Below are positions 16,416-24,335 of a DNA stretch of 64,000 nucleotides, in pieces. Source of the DNA: Paenirhodobacter populi (GTDB lineage: Bacteria; Pseudomonadota; Alphaproteobacteria; Rhodobacterales; Rhodobacteraceae); assembly GCF_004022215.1 (NCBI RefSeq), contig NZ_SAUZ01000003.1, positions 1 through 64,000 of the forward strand, given 5' to 3'. Position 1 is the stretch's first letter; each line of letters starts with the position of its first letter. The notes beneath the pieces were generated by a model. It searched no databases. It was not told where the DNA came from and saw only the letters and a list, made by a program, of their open reading frames with translations. Position numbers and translations under genes: made by a program.

Positions 16416-17341
16416 CAGAAACTCCGGGTCATACGGTCAAGGACGCGGCGGCCGAACAGGCTCGCGGTGAAATCGCGCAGCACCTTGGCGGTGCGGCCCT
16501 TTTCATCAAGGAACGGGTTCAGCTCCACCAGATCGAGCGAGCGCACCAGCCCGGAATCGCCAAGCGTTTCCATGATCAGATGCGCCTCGCGGAAGGTGGC
16601 GCCGCCCGGCACCGTGGTGCCGACGGCGGGGGCGAAGGACGGGTCGAGGAAATCGACATCGAAGCTGACATGCAGGATGCCCTCGGCGGCGCGGACCCGG
16701 GCGAGGAAGGCCTTGAGCGGGGCCATCACGCCGGTCTCGTCGATGGCGCGCATGTCGTTGACCTCGATCCCGGTTTCCTTGATGCGCGCGGCCTCGGCCG
16801 GATCGACGGAACGGATGCCCATCATGCAGACGTTGCGCGGGTCGATCGGATGGGCGTTCGGCGGATAGGGCGCGAAATCGGCCAGCCCGCAGGCATAGGC
16901 CATCGGCGTGCCGTGGAGGTTGCCGCTGGCCGTTGTGTCGAGCGTGTGCAGGTCGGGATGCGCATCCAGCCACAGCACGAACAGCGGCCGGCCCAGTTCC
17001 GCCGCGCGGCGCGACACGCCGGGGATGGTGCCCGCGGACATCAGGTGGTCGCCGCCCATGAAGATCGGCAGGTCGCTGTCGCGCGCCGCCGCATAGGCGC
17101 GCCCGGTCAGCAGCTCGACCCAGGCGCTGGCCTCGGCCAGATCGTGGATCGCCTTGTTCGGATGCGCGATCGGCGCGCGCGGCGGGATCGAGAGATCGCC
17201 CTGATCCGTCACCTTCCAGCCGAGCTCGGTCAGCGCCTGCACGAAGCCCGCCGTCCGCAGGCTCTGCGGCCCCATGATGCAGCCGGGCTGCGAGGCGCCG
17301 ATCTGGATCGGGGCGCCGAGGATGATACTGGTTCCGGCCAT
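16415..17341 (-). CDS. rocF: Arginase
   Basis: This 308-residue binuclear manganese enzyme hydrolyses arginine to ornithine and urea. The metal-binding motifs are present: MGGDH, DAHPDLHT and SFDVDFLDPSFAPAVGT. ATG 17341 is chosen because the extra N-terminal frame upstream overlaps the palindromic regulatory region and has no homology. Directly downstream is ornithine cyclodeaminase, and a CphA/cyanophycinase pair lies 7 kb away, which fits use of arginine released from cyanophycin. Agmatinase is less likely given the arginase-type DAHPDLHT spacing and the OCD partner. Confidence 0.92.
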   Translation of the reverse strand: MAGTSIILGAPIQIGASQPGCIMGPQSLRTAGFVQALTELGWKVTDQGDLSIPPRAPIAHPNKAIHDLAEASAWVELLTGRAYAAARDSDLPIFMGGDHLMSAGTIPGVSRRAAELGRPLFVLWLDAHPDLHTLDTTASGNLHGTPMAYACGLADFAPYPPNAHPIDPRNVCMMGIRSVDPAEAARIKETGIEVNDMRAIDETGVMAPLKAFLARVRAAEGILHVSFDVDFLDPSFAPAVGTTVPGGATFREAHLIMETLGDSGLVRSLDLVELNPFLDEKGRTAKVLRDFTASLFGRRVLDRMTRSF

Positions 17342-17405
17342 GTCGCTGTCTCCGAGGGAATCCGAGGGATGCCCAACTCTGCCAGATCGGGGACCGGGGC
17401 GTCTC

Positions 17406-17449
17406 TTGCCAATTTGGCCAATTCGGGTATCCATTGCGCGAATTGGCAA
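17406..17449. promoter_or_regulatory. Palindromic site between arginase and Lrp gene
   Basis: TTGCCAATT (17406-17414) and AATTGGCAA (17441-17449) form an exact inverted repeat with a 26-bp spacer. The related half-palindrome AATTTGGCCAATT overlaps the left arm. Lying between the divergent rocF and lrp-like genes, it is a likely binding site of the adjacent Lrp-type regulator. Confidence 0.6.
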
Positions 17450-17464
17450 GGGATGTTGACCGAT

Positions 17465-17893
17465 ATGACGGATCTTTCCTCAACCGACCGGGCGATCATC
17501 GCGGCGCTCAGGGCGAATGCGCGGCTGTCGATCACCGATCTGGCCGCGACGGTGGGCATTTCGCGCACAACCGCGCGCACCCGGCTGGAATCGCTGGTGG
17601 CCGAGGGCCGCATCCGCCGCTTCACCATCGAGACGGATACCGACGCCGAGGGGGAAGTGCGCGCCATCACCCTCGTGCAGTTGCAGGGCAGGATGTCGCG
17701 TGCGGTGATCCGTGCGATCAACCGCATCCCGCAGGTGACCACGGTCCATTCCACCAATGGCGCATGGGATCTGGTGGTGGAAATCCGCGCCGACTCGCTG
17801 CCCGAATTCGACACGGCCCTGCGCGAGATCCGCGAGGTTCCGGGGGTGACCAACAGCGAAACCTGCCTGCTGCTGGCGCATGCGACGGGCTGA
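17465..17893 (+). CDS. Lrp/AsnC family regulator, next to arginase
   Basis: The product is 142 residues. It has an N-terminal AsnC helix-turn-helix (LSITDLAATVGISRTTARTRLESL) and a C-terminal RAM domain (from about residue 65, ending ETCLLLA) that binds amino acids. ATG 17465 with AAGGGA upstream is preferred over ATG 17453. Divergence from rocF-ocd and the shared palindromes suggest that it activates the arginase operon in response to arginine or ornithine, as related regulators (PutR, AruR-like) do. The effector is inferred. Confidence 0.88.
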   Translation: MTDLSSTDRAIIAALRANARLSITDLAATVGISRTTARTRLESLVAEGRIRRFTIETDTDAEGEVRAITLVQLQGRMSRAVIRAINRIPQVTTVHSTNGAWDLVVEIRADSLPEFDTALREIREVPGVTNSETCLLLAHATG

Positions 17894-17959
17894 TCCGCGC
17901 ACGGAACAGGCAACCGCGTTGTATTGGCGGATCGCGCGGGGCAAGGGATGAAATTTTTC

Positions 17960-18006
17960 TTGACTGAAAATCATTCATGAAAGTTATCTGTCAAAATCTT
18001 TCATGA
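17960..18006 (+). promoter_or_regulatory. Promoter and operator of the RpiR operon
   Basis: TTGACT (17960) and TTATCT (17984) are spaced 18 bp and form a plausible sigma-70 promoter. An exact 9-bp inverted repeat, TCATGAAAG (17975-17983) and CTTTCATGA (17998-18006), overlaps the -10 region and ends 10 bases before the start codon. A repressor bound there would block transcription, so autoregulation by the RpiR protein is likely. Confidence 0.7.
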
Positions 18007-18016
18007 GCCCGACCCG

Positions 18017-18895
18017 ATGACCCAGAGCCTGCGCCAGAGACTGACCGAAGCCGCCCGGGGCACCGGCTCCGCACAGGCGCTGGCCAGCTACATGCTCAAC
18101 GCCTTGCCGGAGCTGCCCTTCCTGTCCGCCGCCGCGCTTGGCGACAAGGTCGGTGTCAGCGAGGCGACGGTCGGCCGCTTCTGCCGTCAGCTGGGCTACG
18201 CCAACCTGCGCGACCTCAAGGCGCATCTGCGCGACGACATCGGCGACGCGCCGTGGCTCCTCAGCGACCGGCTGCACGAATTGCGCGGCAGCGACGGCGA
18301 AGAGGCGCTGGCCCGCGGGCTGGAACTGGAAATCGCCGGGCTCGTGCGGATCTACGAACAGGCGCGCAGCCCGGACTGGGCGCGCACCGCCGAACGGCTG
18401 GCGCGGGCGCGGCAGGTCTTCGTCGCCGGGTTCCAGACCGAACGCGGCATCGCCCAGTATTTCGCCGTGCAACTGCAATATCTGCGCGACGGGGTGCGGC
18501 TTGTCGATCTGGCCGCCGGCAATTTCGCCGAGGTGCTGGCCAGCGACATTCCCGCCGGGGACACCTGCCTGATCGTGTTCGAGGGCCGCCGCTATTCCCG
18601 CCTCGCCAAGGTCCTGACCGCCGAGGCCCATGCCCGCGGCATCCCCGTCACCCTGATCACCGACGGCTTCTGCGGCTGGGACACCGGCCTGACCGACGCC
18701 ACCTTCCGCGCCGCGACGCAGGTGAACCAGTTCTGGGATTCGACCGCGCAGATGGCGGTGCTGGGCAACCTGCTGATCCACAGCGTCTTCCTGTGCATCG
18801 GGCCGGAGGTGGCCGGGCGGCTGGAGCGCGTGTCGAAACTATACGCCGCGATGATCGGCCATGTGGGCGATCCCGTCGGCGGACTGAAATCTTGA
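18017..18895 (+). CDS. RpiR/MurR family regulator
   Basis: The product is 292 residues. The N-terminal RpiR helix-turn-helix (about 1-80, GDKVGVSEATVGRFCRQLGY) is followed by a SIS domain (about 120-260; VFVAGFQTERGIAQYFAVQL, then DTCLIVFEGRRYSRLAK), the usual sensor for phosphosugars. It heads an operon for amino acid uptake and a racemase rather than sugar genes. Some RpiR members near amino acid genes sense other ligands, so the inducer is open. The next gene starts 22 bases downstream. Confidence 0.88.
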   Translation: MTQSLRQRLTEAARGTGSAQALASYMLNALPELPFLSAAALGDKVGVSEATVGRFCRQLGYANLRDLKAHLRDDIGDAPWLLSDRLHELRGSDGEEALARGLELEIAGLVRIYEQARSPDWARTAERLARARQVFVAGFQTERGIAQYFAVQLQYLRDGVRLVDLAAGNFAEVLASDIPAGDTCLIVFEGRRYSRLAKVLTAEAHARGIPVTLITDGFCGWDTGLTDATFRAATQVNQFWDSTAQMAVLGNLLIHSVFLCIGPEVAGRLERVSKLYAAMIGHVGDPVGGLKS

Positions 18896-18917
18896 GAAAC
18901 CCAACAGGAGAAACCGG

Positions 18918-19688
18918 ATGTTCCGCAAACTGACCGCCCTCGCGGCGCTGATGACCGCGCTGGCCGCCCCCGCCGGGGCCGAGACCCTGCGCCTTGGCAC
19001 CGAGGGCGCCTACCCGCCCTTCAACTTCATCACCCCGGACGGCAAGGTCACCGGCTTCGACGTGGAAATCGGCCTCGCCCTGTGCGAAAAGATGGGCGTG
19101 ACCTGCGAGGTCGTCGCGCAGGACTGGGACGGCATCATCCCCGGCCTTCTGGCGAAGAAATACGACTTCATCATCGCCTCGATGTTCATCACCGAGGAAC
19201 GCAAGAAGCAGGTGGCCTTTTCCGACCCCTACTACATGGCGGCGATGACCCATGTGGTGCCGAAGGAGTCCGGAATCACCGAATTCACCCCCGAAACGAT
19301 GAAGGGCAAGGTGATCGGCGCGCAGGCGGGCACGACGCAGGCCGACTATATCACCGCGCTGTATCCCGACGCCGACATCCGCCTCTATCCGACGCAGGAC
19401 GACGCCAACCTCGACATGGCGTCGGGGCGGATCGACCTTGAGGTGGGCGACATGCTGCCGATGCTCGACTGGACCACGAACACCGAGGATGGCGCCTGCT
19501 GCGAACTGGCGGGCGAACCGATCACCGATCCGGCCTTCGTCGGCGACGGCGTCGGCATCGCGCTGCGCCCCGCCGATACCGATCTGCTGGCACGCATGAA
19601 CGCCGCGCTCAAGGAAATCCGCGACGACGGCACCTACAAGGCGATCAACGACAAATACTTCCCCATCGACGTCTATACGATGAAGTGA
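18918..19688 (+). CDS. Polar amino acid ABC transporter, binding protein
   Basis: This is a 256-residue periplasmic binding protein of the family 3 (HisJ/ArtJ/LAO) type. Its signal peptide (MFRKLTALAALMTALAAPAGA) is cleaved after residue 21. The mature protein shows LRLGTEGAYPPFNF, the lobe hinge FDVEIGLALCEKMGVTCEVV, the signature IIASMFITEERKKQVAFSDPYY and the C-terminal DDGTYKAINDKYFP. Basic amino acids are the commonest ligands of this group, which suits the arginine context. The two permeases follow at once, but no ATP-binding gene does. Confidence 0.9.
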   Translation: MFRKLTALAALMTALAAPAGAETLRLGTEGAYPPFNFITPDGKVTGFDVEIGLALCEKMGVTCEVVAQDWDGIIPGLLAKKYDFIIASMFITEERKKQVAFSDPYYMAAMTHVVPKESGITEFTPETMKGKVIGAQAGTTQADYITALYPDADIRLYPTQDDANLDMASGRIDLEVGDMLPMLDWTTNTEDGACCELAGEPITDPAFVGDGVGIALRPADTDLLARMNAALKEIRDDGTYKAINDKYFPIDVYTMK

Positions 19689-19698
19689 GGCGCGACGG

Positions 19699-20406
19699 AT
19701 GACCGATCTTTTCGCCTGGGGGGACGCGGGCTGGGGGGACGAGATCCTGTTCGGGGCTCTCACCACCATCCGCCTCGCGCTCGTCTCGCTGCCCGTCGGG
19801 CTGGCGATCGGTCTGACCGTCGCGGCGCTGTCGATGGCGCAGAGCCGCGTGGCCCGCGCCATCGCCACGGGCTACACCACGCTGATGCGCGGCCTGCCCG
19901 AGATCCTGACGCTGTTCATCGTCTACAACGGCGTCGGGATGCTGATAAACGTGGTCTCCGGCTGGATCGCGCCCGATGCGCGGCCGCCGGAACTCAGCCC
20001 CTTCATCGCCGGTGTCGCCGCGCTGGCGATGGTCTTCGGCGCCTTTTCCGCCGAGGTGATCCGCGGCGCCTTCACCGCCCTCGACAAGGGCCAGACCGAG
20101 GCCGCGCGGGCCTTTGGCATGCGGCCGGTGCAGATCCTGTTCCTCGTGCAATTGCCGCAGGTCTGGCGGCTGGCGCTGCCCGGACTTGGCAATCTGTGGA
20201 TCAACATGCTCAAGGATACGGCGCTGGTCTCGGTCATCGCGCTGGATGAACTGATGCGCGCCACCAAGGTCGCCATCGGCGTGACCAAGCAGCCCTTCAC
20301 CTTCTACCTGATCGCCTGCCTGATCTACTGGGGCCTGTCGGTCGCCTCGGAAGTCGGGCTCGCGCGGATGGAACGTCGCGCCAACCGCTACGTGGTGAAA
20401 CGCTGA
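19699..20406 (+). CDS. Polar amino acid ABC transporter, permease 1
   Basis: This 235-residue inner-membrane protein is HisQ-like. It has about five hydrophobic segments and the EAA loop EAARAFGMRPVQILFLVQLPQ, which should dock an ATPase. It starts 10 bases after the binding-protein gene and overlaps the second permease by one base (TGATG). It pairs with permease 2 to form the membrane channel. Confidence 0.9.
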   Translation: MTDLFAWGDAGWGDEILFGALTTIRLALVSLPVGLAIGLTVAALSMAQSRVARAIATGYTTLMRGLPEILTLFIVYNGVGMLINVVSGWIAPDARPPELSPFIAGVAALAMVFGAFSAEVIRGAFTALDKGQTEAARAFGMRPVQILFLVQLPQVWRLALPGLGNLWINMLKDTALVSVIALDELMRATKVAIGVTKQPFTFYLIACLIYWGLSVASEVGLARMERRANRYVVKR

Positions 20407-21104
20407 TGCATCCGATAGAAATCCTCACGGCGAACCTGCCCGCGCTGCTCGACGGGCTGTGGATGACGATCAAGCTGACGGGCCTTGGCGCGATCGCGGC
20501 AGGGCTCTGCGCGCCGTGGCTGGCGCTGGCGCGGGCGAACGGGCCGCGTTGGGCGCAATGGGGGCTGAGGGGCTATATCTCCTTCATCCGGGGCACGCCG
20601 ATCCTCGCGCAGCTGTTCCTTGTCTTCTACGGCTCGGGCCAGTTCCGCCCCTTCCTGACCGACATTGGACTGTGGTCCTTCTTCCGCGATCCGTTCAACT
20701 GCGCGCTTCTGGTCTTCGCCGTCAATTCTTGCGCCTACCAGACGGAAATCCTGCGTGGCGCCATCTCCGCCGTGCCGCGCGGTCAGATCGAGGGCGCCCA
20801 TGCCCTTGGCCTGAAACGCTGGCAGGTGCTGCGCTTCATCACCTTTCCGAACGCCTACCGCATGGCGTGGCCCGCGCTCGGCAACGAGGTGATCCTGCTG
20901 ATGAAGGCCTCGGCGCTCGCCTCCATCGTCACGGTGTTCGAGCTGATGGGCCGCACGCGGCAGATCTTTTCGCGCAGCTTCGATCTGTCGGTCTATCTCT
21001 GGGCCGCGGTCTTCTATCTGGCGCTGACCGCCGGTTTCGTCTTTCTCTGGCGTCTGGCCGAACGGCGCCTGTCCCACCATTTGCGTCAAGGAGATGCCCC
21101 ATGA
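20406..21104 (+). CDS. Polar amino acid ABC transporter, permease 2
   Basis: This 232-residue HisM-like permease has the FIRGTPILAQLFLVFYG segment common to this family and an EAA loop, EGAHALGLKRWQVLRFITFP. Its stop overlaps the racemase start by four bases (ATGA), which ties transport and the racemase into one translation unit. The ATPase subunit expected here is missing from the operon, and none of this type occurs elsewhere in the window. Confidence 0.9.
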   Translation: MHPIEILTANLPALLDGLWMTIKLTGLGAIAAGLCAPWLALARANGPRWAQWGLRGYISFIRGTPILAQLFLVFYGSGQFRPFLTDIGLWSFFRDPFNCALLVFAVNSCAYQTEILRGAISAVPRGQIEGAHALGLKRWQVLRFITFPNAYRMAWPALGNEVILLMKASALASIVTVFELMGRTRQIFSRSFDLSVYLWAAVFYLALTAGFVFLWRLAERRLSHHLRQGDAP

Positions 21105-22228
21105 CCGCCCTTTTCCCCGGCCTGAAGATCGAGTCCGCCGAATTGCGGCTGATCCGCCTGCCGCTGCTGACACCCTTCGTGATCTCGACCGGCACGATGA
21201 CCGAAAAGCACATCCTGCTGCTGACGCTCCGCGCCGAGGGGATCGAGGGCTATGCCGAAGGCGTCATGGACCCCTACCCCGACTATCTGGAGGAAACGAT
21301 TTCCGGTTCGCTGACCTTCCTGCGCGAGGTGATCCTGCCGCAGGTGATCGGCAGGCGCTTTGCCAATGCCGCGGAACTGGGCGCGATCCTCGACCCGTGG
21401 CGCGGCCACCGGATGGCCAAGGCGATGGTCGACATGGCGATGTGGGACCTCTGGGCCAAGGCGCTGAACCTGCCGCTGAGCGTGGCGCTCGGCGGGGTGC
21501 GGGAGGCGGTCGACACCGGCGTCAGCCTTGGCATCGCCGACATTCCCACCACCCTCGCCCGTGTCGAAAGCGCCGTGCAGGCGGGCTACAGGCGCATCAA
21601 GCTCAAGATCAAGCGCGGCCATGACCTCGACATGCTCGCCGCCGTGCGCGACCGCTTTCCCCACGCCAAGCTGACGGTCGACGCGAATACCGATTACCGG
21701 CTGACGGACCTGCCGCTGCTGAAGGCGATGGACGATTTCGGGCTGGATTACATCGAACAGCCGCTCGCCTTCGACGACATCCACGACCATGTGAAGGTGC
21801 AGGAAAAACTGCTGACCGCGATCTGCCTTGACGAAAGCATCCGCTCCGCCACCGATGCGCGCAAGGCGCTGGTGGCAGGCGCCTGCCGGGTCATCAACAT
21901 CAAGGTCGGCCGCGTCGGCGGGCATACGATGGCCCATGCGATCCATGACCTCTGCGCCACCTTCGACGTGCCCGTGTGGTGCGGCGGGATGCTCGAGGCC
22001 GGGATCGGCCGCGCCCACAACATCCACCTCTCGACGCTGGCGAATTTCACCAAGCCGGGCGACGTTTCCTCGGCCAGCCGCTATTTCCCGCGCGATATCG
22101 TCAACGAACCGCTTGAAGTCGAGGCCGGCCGCATGGCCGTGCCGAAGACCGGGCCGGGCATCGGCGTGACGCTGGACCGCGCCTTCCTCGACACTGTCAC
22201 CGGCCTGCGCGAGGACATCACCCCATGA
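21101..22228 (+). CDS. N-succinylamino acid racemase-type enolase superfamily enzyme
   Basis: This 375-residue protein belongs to the OSBS/NSAR (MenC) branch of the enolase superfamily. The catalytic pair K167-x-K169 (IKLKI), the metal ligands D194 (LTVDAN), E219 (DYIEQP) and D244 (ICLDES), and K268 (INIKVGR) are all present. The tail VWCGGMLEAGIGRAHNIHLS is typical of N-acyl/N-succinyl amino acid racemases. No other menaquinone gene is present. The next gene, joined by ATGA, is a COG3375-type GNAT protein; such pairs run the succinyl-CoA-driven D-to-L amino acid conversion known from Geobacillus. Racemase function is therefore favoured over o-succinylbenzoate synthase. Confidence 0.85.
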   Translation: MTALFPGLKIESAELRLIRLPLLTPFVISTGTMTEKHILLLTLRAEGIEGYAEGVMDPYPDYLEETISGSLTFLREVILPQVIGRRFANAAELGAILDPWRGHRMAKAMVDMAMWDLWAKALNLPLSVALGGVREAVDTGVSLGIADIPTTLARVESAVQAGYRRIKLKIKRGHDLDMLAAVRDRFPHAKLTVDANTDYRLTDLPLLKAMDDFGLDYIEQPLAFDDIHDHVKVQEKLLTAICLDESIRSATDARKALVAGACRVINIKVGRVGGHTMAHAIHDLCATFDVPVWCGGMLEAGIGRAHNIHLSTLANFTKPGDVSSASRYFPRDIVNEPLEVEAGRMAVPKTGPGIGVTLDRAFLDTVTGLREDITP

Positions 22229-22923
22229 CGGTCGAACTGCGCGAACTCGCCTCGCTGACCGAGCTGAAAGAGGCCGAAACCCTGCAACAACGGGTCTGGG
22301 GCGAGGGCGACAAGCCCGACAATTCCGATATCATGCTGGCGATCCAGCATGAGGGCGGGCTGGTCGCCGGGGCCTTCGCCGACGGGCGGATGCTGGGCTT
22401 TCTCTTCGCCTTCCCCTCGGCCACGCCGGGGGTGCAGCATTCGCACCGGCTGGCGGTGCTGCCCGAGGCGCGCGGCATGCGGCTTGGCGCCCGGCTGAAA
22501 TGGTTCCAGCGCGACTGGGGCCTTGCGCGCGGGGTGCGGCTGGTGCGCTGGACCTATGACCCGATCCGCGCGGTGAACGCCGGGCTGAACATCGCCGGGC
22601 TGGGCGCGGTCTCGACCACCTATCACTGCGACTATTACGGCGAGATGGAGGGGATCAACGCGGGCCTTCCCTCGGACCGGATCGTGGCGGACTGGCATCT
22701 GGAGGCCCCGGGTGTCGCCGCGCGGGCCGGTGGCGCCCGCCCCGCGCCGCCCGAGGGCGCGCGCATCGCCATTCCGCGCGATATCGACGCGCTGATCGCA
22801 TCTGATCCGCAGGCCGCGCTCGCCGCCCGGATGGCGCTGCGCGGCACCCTTCTGTCGGCTTTCGGCGAAGGGCGCGGGATCATCGGCTTCGACACCCGGA
22901 CGGCGGAATATGTGATCGGCTAG
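22225..22923 (+). CDS. GNAT acyltransferase, candidate D-amino acid N-succinyltransferase
   Basis: This 232-residue COG3375-type GNAT protein has the acyl-CoA site HSHRLAVLPEARGMRLGARL and the conserved run RWTYDPIRAVNAGLNIAGLG, then NAGLPSDRIVADW. Members beside N-succinylamino acid racemases have been shown to succinylate D-amino acids. Here the gene overlaps the racemase by four bases and is the last gene of the RpiR operon. Its stop overlaps by four bases the stop of the convergent deacylase gene at 22920. Assignment of the succinyl donor and D-amino acid acceptor is by context. Confidence 0.8.
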   Translation: MTVELRELASLTELKEAETLQQRVWGEGDKPDNSDIMLAIQHEGGLVAGAFADGRMLGFLFAFPSATPGVQHSHRLAVLPEARGMRLGARLKWFQRDWGLARGVRLVRWTYDPIRAVNAGLNIAGLGAVSTTYHCDYYGEMEGINAGLPSDRIVADWHLEAPGVAARAGGARPAPPEGARIAIPRDIDALIASDPQAALAARMALRGTLLSAFGEGRGIIGFDTRTAEYVIG

Positions 22924-24005
22924 TCCGTCAGCAGGTTGCCGCTGCGCGAGGCCAGCGGCTCCGCCCCCGCGATCTTGCCGATCACCTTGCCGGGCCAGGC
23001 GTAGGGCTGGCTGTGGCGCGCGAACAGGCGCCCGCCGGTTTCGGCCGTCACCTCGGTTTCCGCGCCGGTCGGGTCGATGATCGTCGCCACCACATCGCCC
23101 GCCCGCACCGTATCGCCCAGACGGGCGCGGTAGGCGATCAGCCCCGTCACCGGCGCGCGCACCTGCGCCATCGCGGTCAGCGGCGTCGCCTCGCAGGCGA
23201 GCGCGGGCTGCCCGCCCGGCCCGTCCACGAACCCCCGTCCTTCGAGCACCCGCAACAGCGCCGCCGCCTGATCCGCGGCCCGCGCCGGGTCCACGTCGTC
23301 GTTGCTGCCCATTTCCAGCGTCGCCGCAAGGCAGGCGGGCGGGATCGCCGCATCCGGGAACCGCGCGGCCAGCGCCCACCACGGGCCGGAACAGGCCTCG
23401 TCGAACGGATGCCCGCCCGAGACCTCGGCCAGCAGCACCGCCCGCGCGTCGATCGCCGCCGCGATATCGGCGGAAGCGGGCCAGAGCGCAGGCCCCACAT
23501 ACATATGCGGCTCGGCCTGATTGTCGGCATGCAGGTCAAGCACCAGATCGGCATCATGCGCCAGCGTCAGCAGCCGGTGCCGCAGCCAGGCAAGCGGCGT
23601 TTCGGTCCGCTCCGCCGCCAGCACCGCCGCCATCGCCGCGCGGATCGCCGCCACATTCGCCGCAGGATCCGGCCCGGGGGCCAGCCCCTCGCCCACCACC
23701 GACAGATCGGGATAGCCGCGGTTGAAATTCTCCCCCGTCGCGGCATCGAGCCGGCCAAGCAGAAAGCCGCTGTCATGCTGACGCAGCCCGATCGGATTGG
23801 CCTGCGGGACCAGCACGATCTCTCCCCGGATCGCGCCGCGCTCCGCCGCCCGGTCGAGCAGCCGCCCAAGCGCGCGCAATACCAGCATGCCGGGGAATTC
23901 ATCGGCATGGAGCCCGGCCTGAAGATAGGCCTTGCGACCGCCGGGCGTGCCGTAGCGCAGCACCGTCAGGGGAATGTCGGTGCCGGGGATCGTTTCGGTT
24001 TCCAT
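22920..24005 (-). CDS. AstE/aspartoacylase-family deacylase
   Basis: This 361-residue zinc hydrolase of the succinylglutamate desuccinylase/aspartoacylase family has the zinc motif AGLHADEFPG (HxxE) and the second His in DLHADNQAE. A C-terminal beta-barrel (from about residue 295, VRAPVTGLIAYRARLGDTVRAGD) resembles a biotinyl/lipoyl-like lid. The family removes acyl groups from N-acyl amino acids. It sits in the CphA operon and convergent to the racemase/acyltransferase pair, so it may hydrolyse N-succinyl-L-amino acids made by them, completing a D-to-L pathway. N-acetyl-diaminobutyrate deacetylase (DoeB-like) and aspartoacylase are alternatives. ATG 24005 is the start. Confidence 0.82.
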   Translation of the reverse strand: METETIPGTDIPLTVLRYGTPGGRKAYLQAGLHADEFPGMLVLRALGRLLDRAAERGAIRGEIVLVPQANPIGLRQHDSGFLLGRLDAATGENFNRGYPDLSVVGEGLAPGPDPAANVAAIRAAMAAVLAAERTETPLAWLRHRLLTLAHDADLVLDLHADNQAEPHMYVGPALWPASADIAAAIDARAVLLAEVSGGHPFDEACSGPWWALAARFPDAAIPPACLAATLEMGSNDDVDPARAADQAAALLRVLEGRGFVDGPGGQPALACEATPLTAMAQVRAPVTGLIAYRARLGDTVRAGDVVATIIDPTGAETEVTAETGGRLFARHSQPYAWPGKVIGKIAGAEPLASRSGNLLTD

Positions 24006-24009
24006 CGGA

Positions 24010-24318
24010 TCACACCTGCGGCGGAAGGACGAAGACCTCGGCCTCGTAATAGGCGGCGCAGGCGCCGTGCAGCAGCCGCCCCACATCGGCGCCACCCTCG
24101 GTCTGGGCGAATTCCACCAGCCGGTGCGCGGGGGGCATGTCGCGCAGCTCGATCCCTTGCGCATCAAGGAATTCCGTCACCCCGGCATCGGGCCGGGCGG
24201 CCAGAACCTCGATCACCGCCAGCGGCGAGGTGAACCGGCGATGCGCGCCCACAAGCGCCGCCGCCGCCCGGTCCGGATCGGCAAGAAGGGTGATAAGCGT
24301 GGTGCCGTCGAAATACAT
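24010..24318 (-). CDS. Small PIN-like protein, degenerate
   Basis: This 102-residue protein has the outline of a VapC-type PIN domain: MYFDGTTLITLLAD with the first Asp, FTSPLAVIEVLA with the Glu, and a later LHGACAAYYEAEVFVLP where a normal PIN has a GDCFAYALA segment. The second acidic cluster is lost (the Asp is replaced by Ala), and no antitoxin gene is adjacent. It lies 4 bases upstream of the deacylase and 17 downstream of the cyanophycinase, so it is part of the operon. RNase activity is doubtful, and its role is unknown. Confidence 0.6.
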   Translation of the reverse strand: MYFDGTTLITLLADPDRAAAALVGAHRRFTSPLAVIEVLAARPDAGVTEFLDAQGIELRDMPPAHRLVEFAQTEGGADVGRLLHGACAAYYEAEVFVLPPQV

Positions 24319-24335
24319 GGGATGTCCTTTCAGGT

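Noticed and set aside
21101-22228. menC (menaquinone synthesis) assignment
   Set aside because: No other men gene is present, and the ATGA-linked GNAT and the amino acid transporter point to an N-acylamino acid racemase.
24010-24318. VapC toxin of a toxin-antitoxin pair
   Set aside because: No antitoxin gene is adjacent and a key acidic position of the PIN site is lost.
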